Positions 17,284-26,928 of a DNA stretch of 64,000 nucleotides are shown one piece after another. The stretch comes from Halomonas sp. SpR1 (GTDB lineage Bacteria > Pseudomonadota > Gammaproteobacteria > Pseudomonadales > Halomonadaceae). Positions within the stretch are counted from its first letter, which is position 1. Every line of letters begins with the position of its first letter. The stretch lies in NCBI RefSeq assembly GCF_031010175.1, contig NZ_JAUAMB010000019.1, positions 25,689 to 89,688 on the forward strand. The letters run 5' to 3'. The notes under the pieces are model-generated. The model was not told the origin of the DNA. It worked only from the letters and a program-made list of their open reading frames with translations, and did no database searches. The position numbers and the translations under genes were made by a program.

Positions 17284-17301
17284 TGCACAATCGGTTGTGC
17301 A
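17284..17301. promoter_or_regulatory. Operator-like palindrome 2, near the lacI-type start
   Basis: TGCACAATCGGTTGTGCA is an 18-bp palindrome centred on CG with only one mismatched pair. It lies 68 bp before the regulator start and about 165 bp from palindrome 1, so one LacI-type tetramer or two dimers could control both divergent genes. Confidence 0.5.
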
Positions 17302-17369
17302 CGATGTAGCATTGATCTATCGCACCATCACGTCAATGCTACTTTTATCTAATCGCAAGGAGCTGCCAC

Positions 17370-18386
17370 GTGGTTAGCGACTCTTCATCCAAGCGGCTGA
17401 CTATTTACGACCTGGCGAGGTTGGCAGAAACGTCGCCTAGTACCGTCAGTGCCGTGCTCAACGGTACTTGGCAGCGCCGTCGCATCAGCAAGAAACTTGC
17501 CAGCAAAATTCTTTCGCTCGCCCAGTCAGAGGGCTATTCGGCCAACATGCAGGCCCGCGCCTTGCGGCGCGAGCGCTCTGGTATTATTGGCATGATTTTG
17601 CCCCTGTACGACAATCGCTATTTCAGTTCGATAGCTCAACACTTCGAGTCAGAGGCTCGTAGCCGGGGGTTGTTTGCTATTGTTTCTTGTACGAATCGAG
17701 ATCCCAAACAAGAGTGTGAAGCTGCTCGTATGATGCTGGCTTACCGTGTCGAATGCTTGGTATGCACCGGCGCAACAGATCCCGATACAATTGCGCAGAT
17801 GTGTGCAGAGAGCGATGTTCAAAGCATTAATCTGGATCTTCCTGGCAGTAAGGCACCATCGGTTATTTCCAATAACCGTGAGGGTGCGCGGCAGCTCACC
17901 CATGCCATTCTTAACCGACTTGCTGAAGAAAAGCGTAGGGACGACCCTGTGCTATTCATTGGTGGTCGTCATGAAGATCACAATACCCGGGAGCGTATTG
18001 CCGGTTTTAAACAGGCTAGAGACGAAATGGGACTGGCGACCGCTGAGGAGAATATTCTCCCCTGTGACTATGCTGCCGATAAGGCCCAGGCTGCATTGGA
18101 AACATACATGCGTAAGCGGTCAACTCCGCCCAGCGCTATGTTCGTCAACTCCACGATTTCCCTTGAAGGCATCGTTCGCGGGCTACAGCTAAATGGGTAT
18201 TACCTGGATGATATTATTTTTGGCTGTTTTGACTGGGATCCCCTTGCCGCTGCCTTTCATCCGCGCTTGATGATGGTTCGGCAAAATGTAATCGAGATGA
18301 TCAACCGTGTCTTTGAGCTGATTGATACCCCATCGCTGGAATCCAGCCTTCTTATTGAAGTTCAGCCAGAAATAATGGGTGTTTGA
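17370..18386 (+). CDS. LacI-family transcriptional regulator of the sugar operon
   Basis: The N-terminal helix-turn-helix reads LTIYDLARLAETSPSTVSAV followed by a hinge helix region (ANMQARALRRERSGIIGMIL), then a sugar-binding domain of the periplasmic-binding type with NTRERIAGFKQARDEMG. The start is GTG 17370 with AAGGAG seven bases upstream. It is divergent from the ABC-kinase operon, so it most likely represses that operon and responds to the imported sugar or its phosphate. Length (338 residues) is normal. Confidence 0.9.
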   Translation: MVSDSSSKRLTIYDLARLAETSPSTVSAVLNGTWQRRRISKKLASKILSLAQSEGYSANMQARALRRERSGIIGMILPLYDNRYFSSIAQHFESEARSRGLFAIVSCTNRDPKQECEAARMMLAYRVECLVCTGATDPDTIAQMCAESDVQSINLDLPGSKAPSVISNNREGARQLTHAILNRLAEEKRRDDPVLFIGGRHEDHNTRERIAGFKQARDEMGLATAEENILPCDYAADKAQAALETYMRKRSTPPSAMFVNSTISLEGIVRGLQLNGYYLDDIIFGCFDWDPLAAAFHPRLMMVRQNVIEMINRVFELIDTPSLESSLLIEVQPEIMGV

Positions 18387-18496
18387 TAGGCTCTTTTGCA
18401 CCGGATTAATTTACTGCGTCGAATAAATAGGCCAGCCATTTAGATAAGAATGTTGGCAATGCTTTATAGACCCATTACTCCCTATTAGGATGAACC

Positions 18497-19375
18497 ATGG
18501 CCGCTTCCAGCCGCGTACACAGCATGACCGCTTTCGCCCGCACCGAGCAGGCTGCGCCTTTCGGTACCCTTCAGGTGGAAATTCGCTCGGTAAACCAGCG
18601 CTATTTAGAGCCCCATTTTCGCCTTCACGAAAGCCTGCGTGATTTGGAGCCAACGCTGCGTGAAGCGCTGCGCACCCGCTTGGCGCGTGGAAAAGTCGAG
18701 TGCAGCGTTCGGTTCGAGAGTTCCGAAACCGCTCAAGCGCCTGCGGTGAACGCCCAGCGGTTAAAAGAGATTGCCGATGCCCTAGCCGCCATTCAGCAGC
18801 AGGTGCCCAGCGCAGTGCCACCAACAACCTTGGAACTACTCAACCAACCCGGCGTGATGGAGACCCAGCACCTTGATCAAGACGCCATCAAAGCCGCTGC
18901 CAAAGCGTTGTTCGACCAAGCGCTAAATGAGCTGATTGATGCCCGCGCCCGTGAAGGTGACAAGCTCGCCGAGATGATCACCACCCGCCTGGAGGCTGTA
19001 AGTGAACAGGTCGCCGCCGTGCGCAGCCTGCTGCCGCAGATTTTAGAGCGCCAACGCACCCAGCTGTTGGAACGCCTTGAGATCGCCAAAACCGAACTCG
19101 ACCCACAACGCCTGGAAGCTGAGCTGGTGCTCGTTGCGCAAAAAGCTGACGTAGATGAAGAGCTGGATCGCCTCACCGCGCATATCGAAGAAGTGAGCCA
19201 CCAGCTGGCCCAAAAAGGCCCCAAAGGCCGCCGACTGGATTTCCTAATGCAGGAACTCAACCGCGAAGCCAACACGCTGTCATCAAAATCCGTGGTGGCT
19301 GAGACGACCCGTTGCGCGGTAGAGCTGAAGGTGCTGATCGAGCAGATGCGCGAGCAGATTCAGAATATTGAGTGA
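18497..19375 (+). CDS. yicC: YicC-family endoribonuclease
   Basis: A conserved bacterial protein recently shown to be an endoribonuclease in E. coli. The start HSMTAFARTEQ, then EIRSVNQRYLEPHFRL, and the end KGRRLDFLMQELNREANTLSSK with VVAETTRCAVELKVLIEQMREQIQNIE are all family hallmarks. AGGA lies before ATG 18497. In Pseudomonas it sits between rph and gmk; here both sides have been separated by accessory DNA. The next gene starts within a few bases of its stop. Confidence 0.93.
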   Translation: MAASSRVHSMTAFARTEQAAPFGTLQVEIRSVNQRYLEPHFRLHESLRDLEPTLREALRTRLARGKVECSVRFESSETAQAPAVNAQRLKEIADALAAIQQQVPSAVPPTTLELLNQPGVMETQHLDQDAIKAAAKALFDQALNELIDARAREGDKLAEMITTRLEAVSEQVAAVRSLLPQILERQRTQLLERLEIAKTELDPQRLEAELVLVAQKADVDEELDRLTAHIEEVSHQLAQKGPKGRRLDFLMQELNREANTLSSKSVVAETTRCAVELKVLIEQMREQIQNIE

Positions 19376-19380
19376 GAGAT

Positions 19381-20238
19381 ATGAGTCGAGCAACACCCTG
19401 GAGTGCAAGCGAGGTAGAGGTGACTGTCGCCACCTACCGGCAGATGCTGGTGGCGGAACTAAGCGGGCAAAGCTACAACAAGCGGGAGCTCAATCGAGCG
19501 CTCATGGCACAGCTTCACGGTCGCTCGGCCAGTGCAATAGAGTTTAAGCACTGCAACATCAGCGCGGTGCTGCGCGATGCCAACTGCCCCTATGTCGATG
19601 GCTACAAGCCGCGCAGCAACTATCAGCAAAGCCTGGTTGAGGTTGTCGAGGAGCTGTTGCTGCGAAGCGAGCTCGTTGATCGTGCGGCGCGCTTGGCCGC
19701 TGAGCTCCCGGTGGTTGATACCACCGGCATTGTAGACGAGCGCATTATCGTCGAACCTCCTAGAACGACACCACCGCAACAAGGCGTTCGGGAATTTCAC
19801 GCCGACTATTTAGTGCGCCCGCCGCAAAAACGCGACTACCTGGCCCGGGAAACCCGCAATCGCGAGCTGGGGCTGGCGGGCGAGCACCTAGTGATGCGGT
19901 TCGAGCAGCACCGTCTTATCCAGGCCGGGCTCGATAAACTTGCCGCACGTGTCGAGCACATCGCGGTGACTCAGGGTGACGGGCTGGGGTTCGATATCCG
20001 CTCCTTCGAGCCCGACGGCCGTGACCGGCTGATCGAGGTCAAGACTACCGCTTTTGCCAAGGAGAGCGCGTTTTTCATTACACCCAACGAGCTCGACTGC
20101 TCGCGCGCCCATTCGGAACACTACCATCTGTTCCGGCTATTCAATTTTCGTAAGGGGCCGAAGCTCTTTTTCTTGAAAGGCGATCTCCGCGAACAACTTT
20201 GGCTTGAGCCAGATAGCTACCGCGCGGGCGTACGCTGA
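19381..20238 (+). CDS. DUF3883 domain protein, probable nuclease-like
   Basis: The C-terminal third matches the DUF3883 (NO VEIN C-terminal) domain: GLAGEHLVMRFEQ, then GLGFDIRSFE...RLIEVKTT and FFITPNELDCSR. The D...EVK pattern (about residues 205 and 218) resembles the metal-binding core of PD-(D/E)XK nucleases. The N-terminal part (ATYRQMLVAELSGQSYNKRE) resembles domains found with such nucleases. DUF3883 proteins are common in restriction and defence loci. The start could be GTG 19372, overlapping the yicC stop, or ATG 19381; the latter is chosen. It converges on the helicase-nuclease gene. Function is inferred. Confidence 0.7.
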   Translation: MSRATPWSASEVEVTVATYRQMLVAELSGQSYNKRELNRALMAQLHGRSASAIEFKHCNISAVLRDANCPYVDGYKPRSNYQQSLVEVVEELLLRSELVDRAARLAAELPVVDTTGIVDERIIVEPPRTTPPQQGVREFHADYLVRPPQKRDYLARETRNRELGLAGEHLVMRFEQHRLIQAGLDKLAARVEHIAVTQGDGLGFDIRSFEPDGRDRLIEVKTTAFAKESAFFITPNELDCSRAHSEHYHLFRLFNFRKGPKLFFLKGDLREQLWLEPDSYRAGVR

Positions 20239-20340
20239 GCCAGATTATCGAGAAAAGCGACGAGTATCTGGTGCAGAAGGCGTTTCGTTAAACCCATCTA
20301 TTTGGTTTCATCAAAAGAGACTCGGCCCAAACCAGGTTTC

Positions 20341-23300
20341 TTATACAGTGTTTTCGAGATGCTGATTCTTGACGCGTTTCTCCAGGGCTGCGCGCTGAAG
20401 CTTCAACTCCTCCATCAGTTCGCCACTGTAAACTACCGATGTTTCCATGTTTCGGTACGGCCCGTGACGCGCAGCGCAGGCCCAGTTGTAGGAGCCTGCA
20501 CACATGACGTGATCATCGACCATGATGAGCTTGCTATGAACCCGGTCGACTACTTTCACTGTCACGTTATCCTCGGCAAGCGCTTTGCAGCACCTTTCGA
20601 AGCGAGCCGCTTTCTGGGTATCCGGCTGATCACCATTGGCGGTATTGAAGCGATGGTCGGTATAGATCGTAATGGCAATACCACGGGCAGCCGCCTTTTG
20701 CAGTGCCGTCAGTAATCCGGTTTCATCCAAGCGTCTGTAGGAGATCCAGGGCGAGACCATATCCAGTCGTGAGCTGACGAGTTCAAGCAGCTCTTTTATG
20801 CAGTCGTCATGCTCCTCGGCATCGTTGATCACTCGCGGCTTTCGACAAAGTTCGAGCAGATCGGGGCGTGCAATGCTGGCAGTAAACAGCAGTTCGTTTT
20901 CTTCACGACTGAACAGATACCTCCCCAACAAGTGGCGCGGTGTTCCCCGCGGTGCAGCGTCAATAACGTCCATATCGCCAAATACAAGGAAGCTATCCTT
21001 GGCCCGTGATACTGCTACGTTAAGCAGCGAAGGGTCTTGGTCGATAAAATTGCCATCGTCGTGCCGCGAATAGACTGCTGAAAAAATAACGATAGGGCGC
21101 TCGGCTCCCTGCAGAGCATGCACGGTACCGACCGTCATTTCGTCTTCGCCTCGGCCTATCTTGATATCCCTTGCGCGGCATTCACTCTCGATCAGAGTGG
21201 CCTGCGCTTTAAAAGGTGTAACGATGCCGACAATTTTTTCCAAAGGTTTGCCATGTACCGTTTCCAGTCGGCTACGCTGCTCCACCAGCCATTCGGCTAC
21301 CGTGACTGCCTCGAGCCGGTTGACACGGCTTGCTGAAGGCGGCGTCTCAGCCCGGCCATCAACATGCACGTAGCCAAAAGGCGGCAGTTCGTGATCAGTA
21401 GCCAATGTGGTGCGCAGCGGTTGCAACAACCCGCGATAGCAGAGGTCATTGCAGTAGGCGATGATGTCGTTCAAGCAGCGGCGATGTTCGCGCAGGAACA
21501 TACCTGGCTCAGCCTGCTCAAGGTAATGGTAGCGACTGGCTTGCTGAGCGATCCGCATCACGCTGCCGTCTACGACAGAGCGCCCGCCCTCACGCAGCCC
21601 TTCGTACCTATCCAGGGCAGTCATAATACCCTGATGGGAAAGATTACCCACATCGACTGCCTGTGATTGTGTGGCAACCGGCTTAATCTGATGCACATCG
21701 CCAATAGCCAGCACACGCTTGGCCAGCGCCATGGATGCTCCCGCCACATCAGGGGCCACCTGCCCAGCTTCATCGATAATCAACAGGTCGATCTCATTGA
21801 TGAGGTACTCGTTCCGATACTGTCCTTCGCCTTCAAATACGCTGTGGGTCATGTGCGAGGGTAACGAGTGCAGCGTCGAAACGATGCAGGGCGTCAACAT
21901 CATGCGTCGACGCCAGCGGGGGCGCACTTTACTCAGGCCCGGCTTTTCACGCCCTTTGGCCGTTTGTTCAGCCAGCTCCTCTGAACGCTCCGCGCACTCT
22001 TCGAGCCAACGCGCCTCCCAGTAGTGCACGGACAGCTGGAAGAGGTGAAAACGCAGCGATGTATCCAGTCTCTGATCAAAGGCGTCAAAAGACGCCGGTA
22101 ATTCATTGAGGCTCAGCGCTCGATAAGCGGATTCGAGCTTTGCCGCCGCCTGTTCCACCCCTTGTTGCCATTGCTGGCACTCTGCCAGAAAGGCTGTTTT
22201 CTGCTCGATGGCCTCGCGCTGCTTGGCCAGCCATAGTTTCAACACGGACTCTGGAGCACTCGCCGCTGACGCTTGTTCGATCAACCGCTGCGTATCAGCG
22301 CTCAGGTGCTCTTCGATAAACAGCTCTCGCCTCAAACTGCGCTTTTTGGCCACTGGTGGTAACACGGCTAGCAGTGATAGCCACATTGGCTCTTCGGCAC
22401 AGAAGCGTTGCCACTGCTTGAGATCAGCCTGAATGGTATCTTGCTCCGTTTGCAGCGCGGCGAGTGCCTTCTGCTCGCGCGCCAGTGTTTCCTCGGGCGT
22501 ATCTCCCAGCGTTTTAATCAGCTGTGTTTGAAGCGCTTCCCTCTCCGTCCAGTGCTGTTGCAAGGTAGACAGTTGTGCTTGCTTGTCTGTTAGCCGTTGA
22601 TGGAGCCGCTCTCGGACGCTATCTATACGGTCAAGTGTCTCATCACCAAGGGCTTGCCGGGCATGTTGCATAAACAGCGGTTCGGCGCTATCTAGATACT
22701 CCGGCGATTCGATGCGGCGATAGAACGATGGCGTCTGATAGTGTTTTGCCGCCTCGTTCTCCTTGCTACGGGCCGGATAATAGCCGCCGTAACTGGTGAT
22801 CTCAGGCAGCCAGCGCCCACCGAAGGCGTCATCCGTTTCTTCAAACTCCTTGGCGAAGGCTTCAAGCACATTGGTGACAGCCTGGTTATTGGTCGAGGCT
22901 GCCACGATCAACGGTGGCTCTGTCTGATCAAGCGCGGCTTTTACCCACAGCGAGGCGACGGCCGAAAGAACGAACGTGGTTTTCCCCGTGCCCGGCGGGC
23001 CGTTGACTGCCAGCACCTCTCCTTCTTCCATCGCCATGACCTGGGCCAACGCATCGCGTTGGGCGATTGCCAGGGGGTATAGCGTATTGGCGTGACCAAG
23101 ACGGTTCGACATGCCTGACAATGGCTTTACGCAAGATTGGTACTGTTCGACCTTCGCCAGGGCATAGGCGTCTAGCAGTGGCAAAGGCTTATCCGTGGTG
23201 GAAAGCCAGTCATAGAGCTTAATGATATGGTGCGCCGCGCCCAGTTGTTCATCAACCTTGACGATTCGCGCTTCATCCGCACTCACGAATGCCGTTTTAA

Positions 23301-23892
23301 GCAACTCTTTCGGGCACAGCTCGTCGAACAATTGACGCGAGATGTTGTAATACGTTTTCCATCGTGTCTGGTGCTCGTCTTGCTCGCTTTTCTCCAGCAG
23401 CGTTTGCGCTTCGCTCTCTGACCAGACTTTTGGTTCAGCCTTACTCAAGAAGCGATCCTGATCCGCAACGTCAGCCAACGTAAAACGGTCATCGGCCTGG
23501 GGGCGAAGAAGATCACGAGGGATGACCGGCGGCTCGGCGGGAATCAAGTGACCGTCGCGGGACACCCACAAACCACAGATTAAGGGTGTTATAACATCGG
23601 GGAAAAGCGCCTGCTTTTTAGCCCCGTGTTCCTGCAGCACCTTGTAAACTGCCGGCCGTAACATTACCCGTACCAGCTGGACGGATTCTGGCTCACCTTC
23701 GAACAGCTTTTGTAGCACTGAATGGTCGGGCGGTAGACGCCCTTCACGATAAAAGGTACTTTCCAGGCTTTCAGTTTGCCCCAGCTCCTTTTTGGTCAGC
23801 GCCCCGCGGCCGCTCTCAGCGTCTGCCAACGAATTGCGCCAGTAACGAAGCCACTGCTGGGCCGAGGGAGTGGTGGTCTCTGCCTGAGTCAT
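20341..23892 (-). CDS. SF1 helicase fused to PLD nuclease, type II Mokosh (MkoC)-like
   Basis: A 1183-residue protein with an UPF1/Dna2-like SF1 helicase (COG1112 type) and a C-terminal phospholipase-D nuclease. Walker A GPPGTGKTTF is near residue 298, Walker B LLIIDEAGQ near 704, then GTVHALQGAER and LNVAVSRAKDS (motifs V-VI). Between Walker A and B a Gln/Glu-rich stretch (about 430-640) looks like a coiled-coil insertion. The nuclease has one HKD motif, HSKLIMVDDHVMCAGSYNW near residue 1117, so it probably dimerises. This architecture is that of the single-gene Mokosh anti-phage system. The ATG overlaps the hsdS stop (ATGA), so it is probably translated with the restriction genes. Anti-phage action here is an inference. 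Confidence 0.75.
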   Translation of the reverse strand: MTQAETTTPSAQQWLRYWRNSLADAESGRGALTKKELGQTESLESTFYREGRLPPDHSVLQKLFEGEPESVQLVRVMLRPAVYKVLQEHGAKKQALFPDVITPLICGLWVSRDGHLIPAEPPVIPRDLLRPQADDRFTLADVADQDRFLSKAEPKVWSESEAQTLLEKSEQDEHQTRWKTYYNISRQLFDELCPKELLKTAFVSADEARIVKVDEQLGAAHHIIKLYDWLSTTDKPLPLLDAYALAKVEQYQSCVKPLSGMSNRLGHANTLYPLAIAQRDALAQVMAMEEGEVLAVNGPPGTGKTTFVLSAVASLWVKAALDQTEPPLIVAASTNNQAVTNVLEAFAKEFEETDDAFGGRWLPEITSYGGYYPARSKENEAAKHYQTPSFYRRIESPEYLDSAEPLFMQHARQALGDETLDRIDSVRERLHQRLTDKQAQLSTLQQHWTEREALQTQLIKTLGDTPEETLAREQKALAALQTEQDTIQADLKQWQRFCAEEPMWLSLLAVLPPVAKKRSLRRELFIEEHLSADTQRLIEQASAASAPESVLKLWLAKQREAIEQKTAFLAECQQWQQGVEQAAAKLESAYRALSLNELPASFDAFDQRLDTSLRFHLFQLSVHYWEARWLEECAERSEELAEQTAKGREKPGLSKVRPRWRRRMMLTPCIVSTLHSLPSHMTHSVFEGEGQYRNEYLINEIDLLIIDEAGQVAPDVAGASMALAKRVLAIGDVHQIKPVATQSQAVDVGNLSHQGIMTALDRYEGLREGGRSVVDGSVMRIAQQASRYHYLEQAEPGMFLREHRRCLNDIIAYCNDLCYRGLLQPLRTTLATDHELPPFGYVHVDGRAETPPSASRVNRLEAVTVAEWLVEQRSRLETVHGKPLEKIVGIVTPFKAQATLIESECRARDIKIGRGEDEMTVGTVHALQGAERPIVIFSAVYSRHDDGNFIDQDPSLLNVAVSRAKDSFLVFGDMDVIDAAPRGTPRHLLGRYLFSREENELLFTASIARPDLLELCRKPRVINDAEEHDDCIKELLELVSSRLDMVSPWISYRRLDETGLLTALQKAAARGIAITIYTDHRFNTANGDQPDTQKAARFERCCKALAEDNVTVKVVDRVHSKLIMVDDHVMCAGSYNWACAARHGPYRNMETSVVYSGELMEELKLQRAALEKRVKNQHLENTV

Positions 23893-25262
23893 GCCGTTGC
23901 CTTCTTCCTTGTGCGTTTTGCTGGCGCTTTTGCCGCCCGTTCTGCCTTGATCCTCTCCAGTAGCGCCTCGGCGCTGTTCTCGCCGCTGATCAGCTCGGGG
24001 TTATCCTTGCGCCACTGCTCGGTCAGCTCACCGCGAAAGGCTTTGGCGAGGATGGACTGGGAGAGGTTATTTACTCGCGCTAGCGCTTGATTGACCTGCA
24101 GCTCGATACGGTCGGCGTGGGCGAAAAGCTGGTCGACTCGGCTGACAATTCGGGCTTGCTCAAATAGTGGAGGGAGTTGCAGCTCTAGCTTTCTGAACTT
24201 GGTTAAATTCACTTTTTGCTGAGCAACGCCTGCTGAAATAGACAATACAGCGAGACGGAATTGCTCGGATTGCATTGCGTAGGCGACGTAGTCTCTACAA
24301 GCAAATGACTCATCTACAGAAAGCTTAATACAATCAGCTGTGATGACCGCTTCGGGGCGACTTAATGGATATATTGCAACATCGCCAGGAGGGTCTCCCA
24401 TTTTAGTGATTAAAATATCACCAGGAAGAACCCTGTGGGCTTTCAGTTCTTGAAACTTTTCACTGGATACAAACTTTGTTGCACTATCCCCGAATTGAAT
24501 AGCTCGAATTTCTCTGACGAAGACTAGAGGGTGTCCAGACTTACGGTAGTCTGAAACTTTCAGGTTGCTACCGAAAGGCCCAATTCCTAATGAATACTTC
24601 TGTTTTTTTGCTAGTTGCTCAACTGGCGTTGGCTTAAATATATCATCAGGTAAGCCTGTCAACCGCCCACTCACTGCCGCTGCCAGCACAGACTGGCGAA
24701 AGCGCTTGAGGATTTGTGGGATGCGCTCAAGGCGGGCTTTGGTGTTTTCTACCTGGATCAGCAGGGTGTCGAGTTTATCGACGATGACTTTTTGTTCGGC
24801 GAGAGGAGGTAGCGAAAATTCCAGCCCCTTCAGAGCTTCTAGCCGTATTCCCTTGACCGTGGTGCCAGTGCCCATTTGTTCTATTAATCGCGCAACAGAT
24901 CTATACCAGTAAACAAGATAATCCCGGTGGATTTCAGCTGGGAGAAAGAGAGCTTTCAGATCTTGATTGATTGCCGAGTCAAAATGAGCGGTTACGATCT
25001 TTCCTAAGCTCATTCGTGTCGCAATGATTGGGATGCCCGCAGGGATGATATTAGTGCTGCTATTTTCTACAGCTTCAGGCGAGATGTGATCTACAGTATC
25101 TATAAGGACTTGCTTGTTCATGTCCTTAACGCTCATCCAGGGTATATCACCTTGGTAATACTCAGGTTTCGATTTACTTGGTGTTCCACCTCCAACGATT
25201 CGCTGAATCACTTCCTCTAATGGCACATTAACCCACTGCTGGGGAATAACTTTTACAGTCAT
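23889..25262 (-). CDS. hsdS: Type I restriction-modification specificity subunit HsdS
   Basis: The DNA-recognition subunit of a type I RM complex. It has two target-recognition domains, each opening with a strand/turn pattern (LEEVIQRIVGGGTPSKSKPE for the first; LAKKQKYSLGIGPFGSNLK for the second) and each followed by a conserved helix with LPPLAEQKVIVDKLDTLL or LPPLFEQARIVSRVDQLF. The C-terminal helix ends NNLSQSILAKAFRGELTEQW. The coding sequence in the target-recognition domains is visibly AT-richer than in the helices, as is common for hsdS. It overlaps hsdM and the helicase-nuclease gene by 4 bp each. The recognition sequence cannot be predicted. Confidence 0.95.
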   Translation of the reverse strand: MTVKVIPQQWVNVPLEEVIQRIVGGGTPSKSKPEYYQGDIPWMSVKDMNKQVLIDTVDHISPEAVENSSTNIIPAGIPIIATRMSLGKIVTAHFDSAINQDLKALFLPAEIHRDYLVYWYRSVARLIEQMGTGTTVKGIRLEALKGLEFSLPPLAEQKVIVDKLDTLLIQVENTKARLERIPQILKRFRQSVLAAAVSGRLTGLPDDIFKPTPVEQLAKKQKYSLGIGPFGSNLKVSDYRKSGHPLVFVREIRAIQFGDSATKFVSSEKFQELKAHRVLPGDILITKMGDPPGDVAIYPLSRPEAVITADCIKLSVDESFACRDYVAYAMQSEQFRLAVLSISAGVAQQKVNLTKFRKLELQLPPLFEQARIVSRVDQLFAHADRIELQVNQALARVNNLSQSILAKAFRGELTEQWRKDNPELISGENSAEALLERIKAERAAKAPAKRTRKKATA

Positions 25263-26887
25263 TGCTTAACACCACCCATCACTTCCTTCAACAACACCCG
25301 CTGCCCATCCGCTTCTTCTTCAGCCCCCAATTCCCGCATCAAGCTATCCAACTCGCCCATCGCTTGCACCAGCTCGCTCATTGCTTCACCAGCCAGCACG
25401 CTGGGTTCCGGCAGATTGGCGGCATCCACGCTGTCCTTGTCCTTGAGCCAACTGATATCCAGCGAGTCGCCCTTGGTGTCACGAATCCACTCGCGGCTGA
25501 AGCAACGCCAGCGGGATTTGGCGAGGCGGTCATCGCTGACGTTCTGATTTTCCTCAGTGGCGTCAGTATCGACCGCGATTTCTTCGGCGTTGAATGACCA
25601 TTCGCCCTCCTGGCGTTTACTTTGGCCGTTAGAGTCATCGCCAAATACCGCCTCGAACGGCTTCAAGTGCTGTTCGCCAAAGGGAGTGCGCTTACCAAAG
25701 CTAGGCATATTGGTGCGCAGGTCGTAGATCCAGATGTTCTCGGTGCAGCCGGTATCCTGGTATTTATCCGCTGCACTACCCTTGGTGAAGAACAGCACGT
25801 TGGTCTTCACGCCCTGGGCGTAAAAAATACCGGTGGGCAGGCGCAGGATGGTGTGCAGGTTGCACTTATCCATCAGGTCGTGGCGCACATCGGTTCCCAC
25901 GCCCGCTTCAAAAAGCACGTTATCCGGTAGTACCACCGCGGCGCGGCCACCGGGTTTGAGGTTGCGGTAGATGTGCTGAAGAAAGGCGAGCTGTTTGTTA
26001 CTGGTTTTGTACGTCAGGTCGTCGCGGGTGATGCTGGCGTCACCCCCTTTGCTGGTGCCGAAAGGCGGGTTGGCCAGTATTACATCGGCTTTGGCGAGGC
26101 TTGCGCCCGCTTGGCCCAGGGCGTTGCCGAGATGCACCACGCCTTCGTCATCGCCTTCCATGCCGTGTAGCAGGCAGTTCATTAACGCCAGGCGGCGGGT
26201 GCCGGGCACCAGTTCAATGCCGACAAAGGCTTTGTTTTGCTGAAAAAGCTGCTGCGGGGCATCCAGGTCGGCCAAGCCATCGGTGTGCTCTTTAATGTAT
26301 TGGTCGGCGGCGGTTAAAAAGCCCGCCGTGCCTGCTGCTGGATCTTGAATAATTTCACTGTGTTGGGGCTTTAGGCAGCGCACCATGCTGTTGATCAGTG
26401 CGCGGGGCGTAAAGTACTGGCCTGCACCGGATTTGGTTTCGTTGGCGTTCTTCTCCATGAGACCTTCGTATAAATCGCCCAGGCCATCTTGTTGGGCGCT
26501 AAACCAATCGATTTGATCAAGGGCTACGACCATCTGTCTTAAATGCCGCGGCTCTCTGAGGCGAGTTTGTGCATCGGCATAAACAGCTGTTATCAATGGG
26601 TCGTTATGTATTTGATTGCCTTGGCTGTCTTTGCCCGTCGATAAAGCGAGCAAAATTCGTTTATACGTTTCGAGCAGGTTCTGACCATCTTTGCTGTTCA
26701 GATCCGTCCAGCGGCAGCCTTCCGGTAGCGGGTGCTTTTTCAGGGTGCCCGCTTCAGTGTTCTCATGCACCATCTTGATAAACAGCAGGAGCACTAGCTC
26801 GGTGACGTAGTCGGAGTAGTTGATGCCGTCATCGCGCAGTACGTCACACAGATTCCAAAGTTTTTGAACGATGTCGTTGTGGGTCAT
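25259..26887 (-). CDS. hsdM: Type I restriction-modification DNA methyltransferase HsdM
   Basis: An adenine-N6 methyltransferase that with HsdS protects host DNA. The N-terminal HsdM domain (KLWNLCDVLRDDGINYSDYV) is followed by the SAM-binding motif DPAAGTAGF and the catalytic motif NPPF in ILANPPFGTSKGGD (near residue 272). The YFTPRALINSMV element precedes motif I as usual. The length (542 residues) is typical. It is followed by hsdS with an ATGA overlap and is 41 bp downstream of the RloB-like gene. Confidence 0.95.
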   Translation of the reverse strand: MTHNDIVQKLWNLCDVLRDDGINYSDYVTELVLLLFIKMVHENTEAGTLKKHPLPEGCRWTDLNSKDGQNLLETYKRILLALSTGKDSQGNQIHNDPLITAVYADAQTRLREPRHLRQMVVALDQIDWFSAQQDGLGDLYEGLMEKNANETKSGAGQYFTPRALINSMVRCLKPQHSEIIQDPAAGTAGFLTAADQYIKEHTDGLADLDAPQQLFQQNKAFVGIELVPGTRRLALMNCLLHGMEGDDEGVVHLGNALGQAGASLAKADVILANPPFGTSKGGDASITRDDLTYKTSNKQLAFLQHIYRNLKPGGRAAVVLPDNVLFEAGVGTDVRHDLMDKCNLHTILRLPTGIFYAQGVKTNVLFFTKGSAADKYQDTGCTENIWIYDLRTNMPSFGKRTPFGEQHLKPFEAVFGDDSNGQSKRQEGEWSFNAEEIAVDTDATEENQNVSDDRLAKSRWRCFSREWIRDTKGDSLDISWLKDKDSVDAANLPEPSVLAGEAMSELVQAMGELDSLMRELGAEEEADGQRVLLKEVMGGVKQ

Positions 26888-26928
26888 GGAGGAGCCTTTT
26901 AACCCGCTTTAATAATGAGCGGGGGGGA

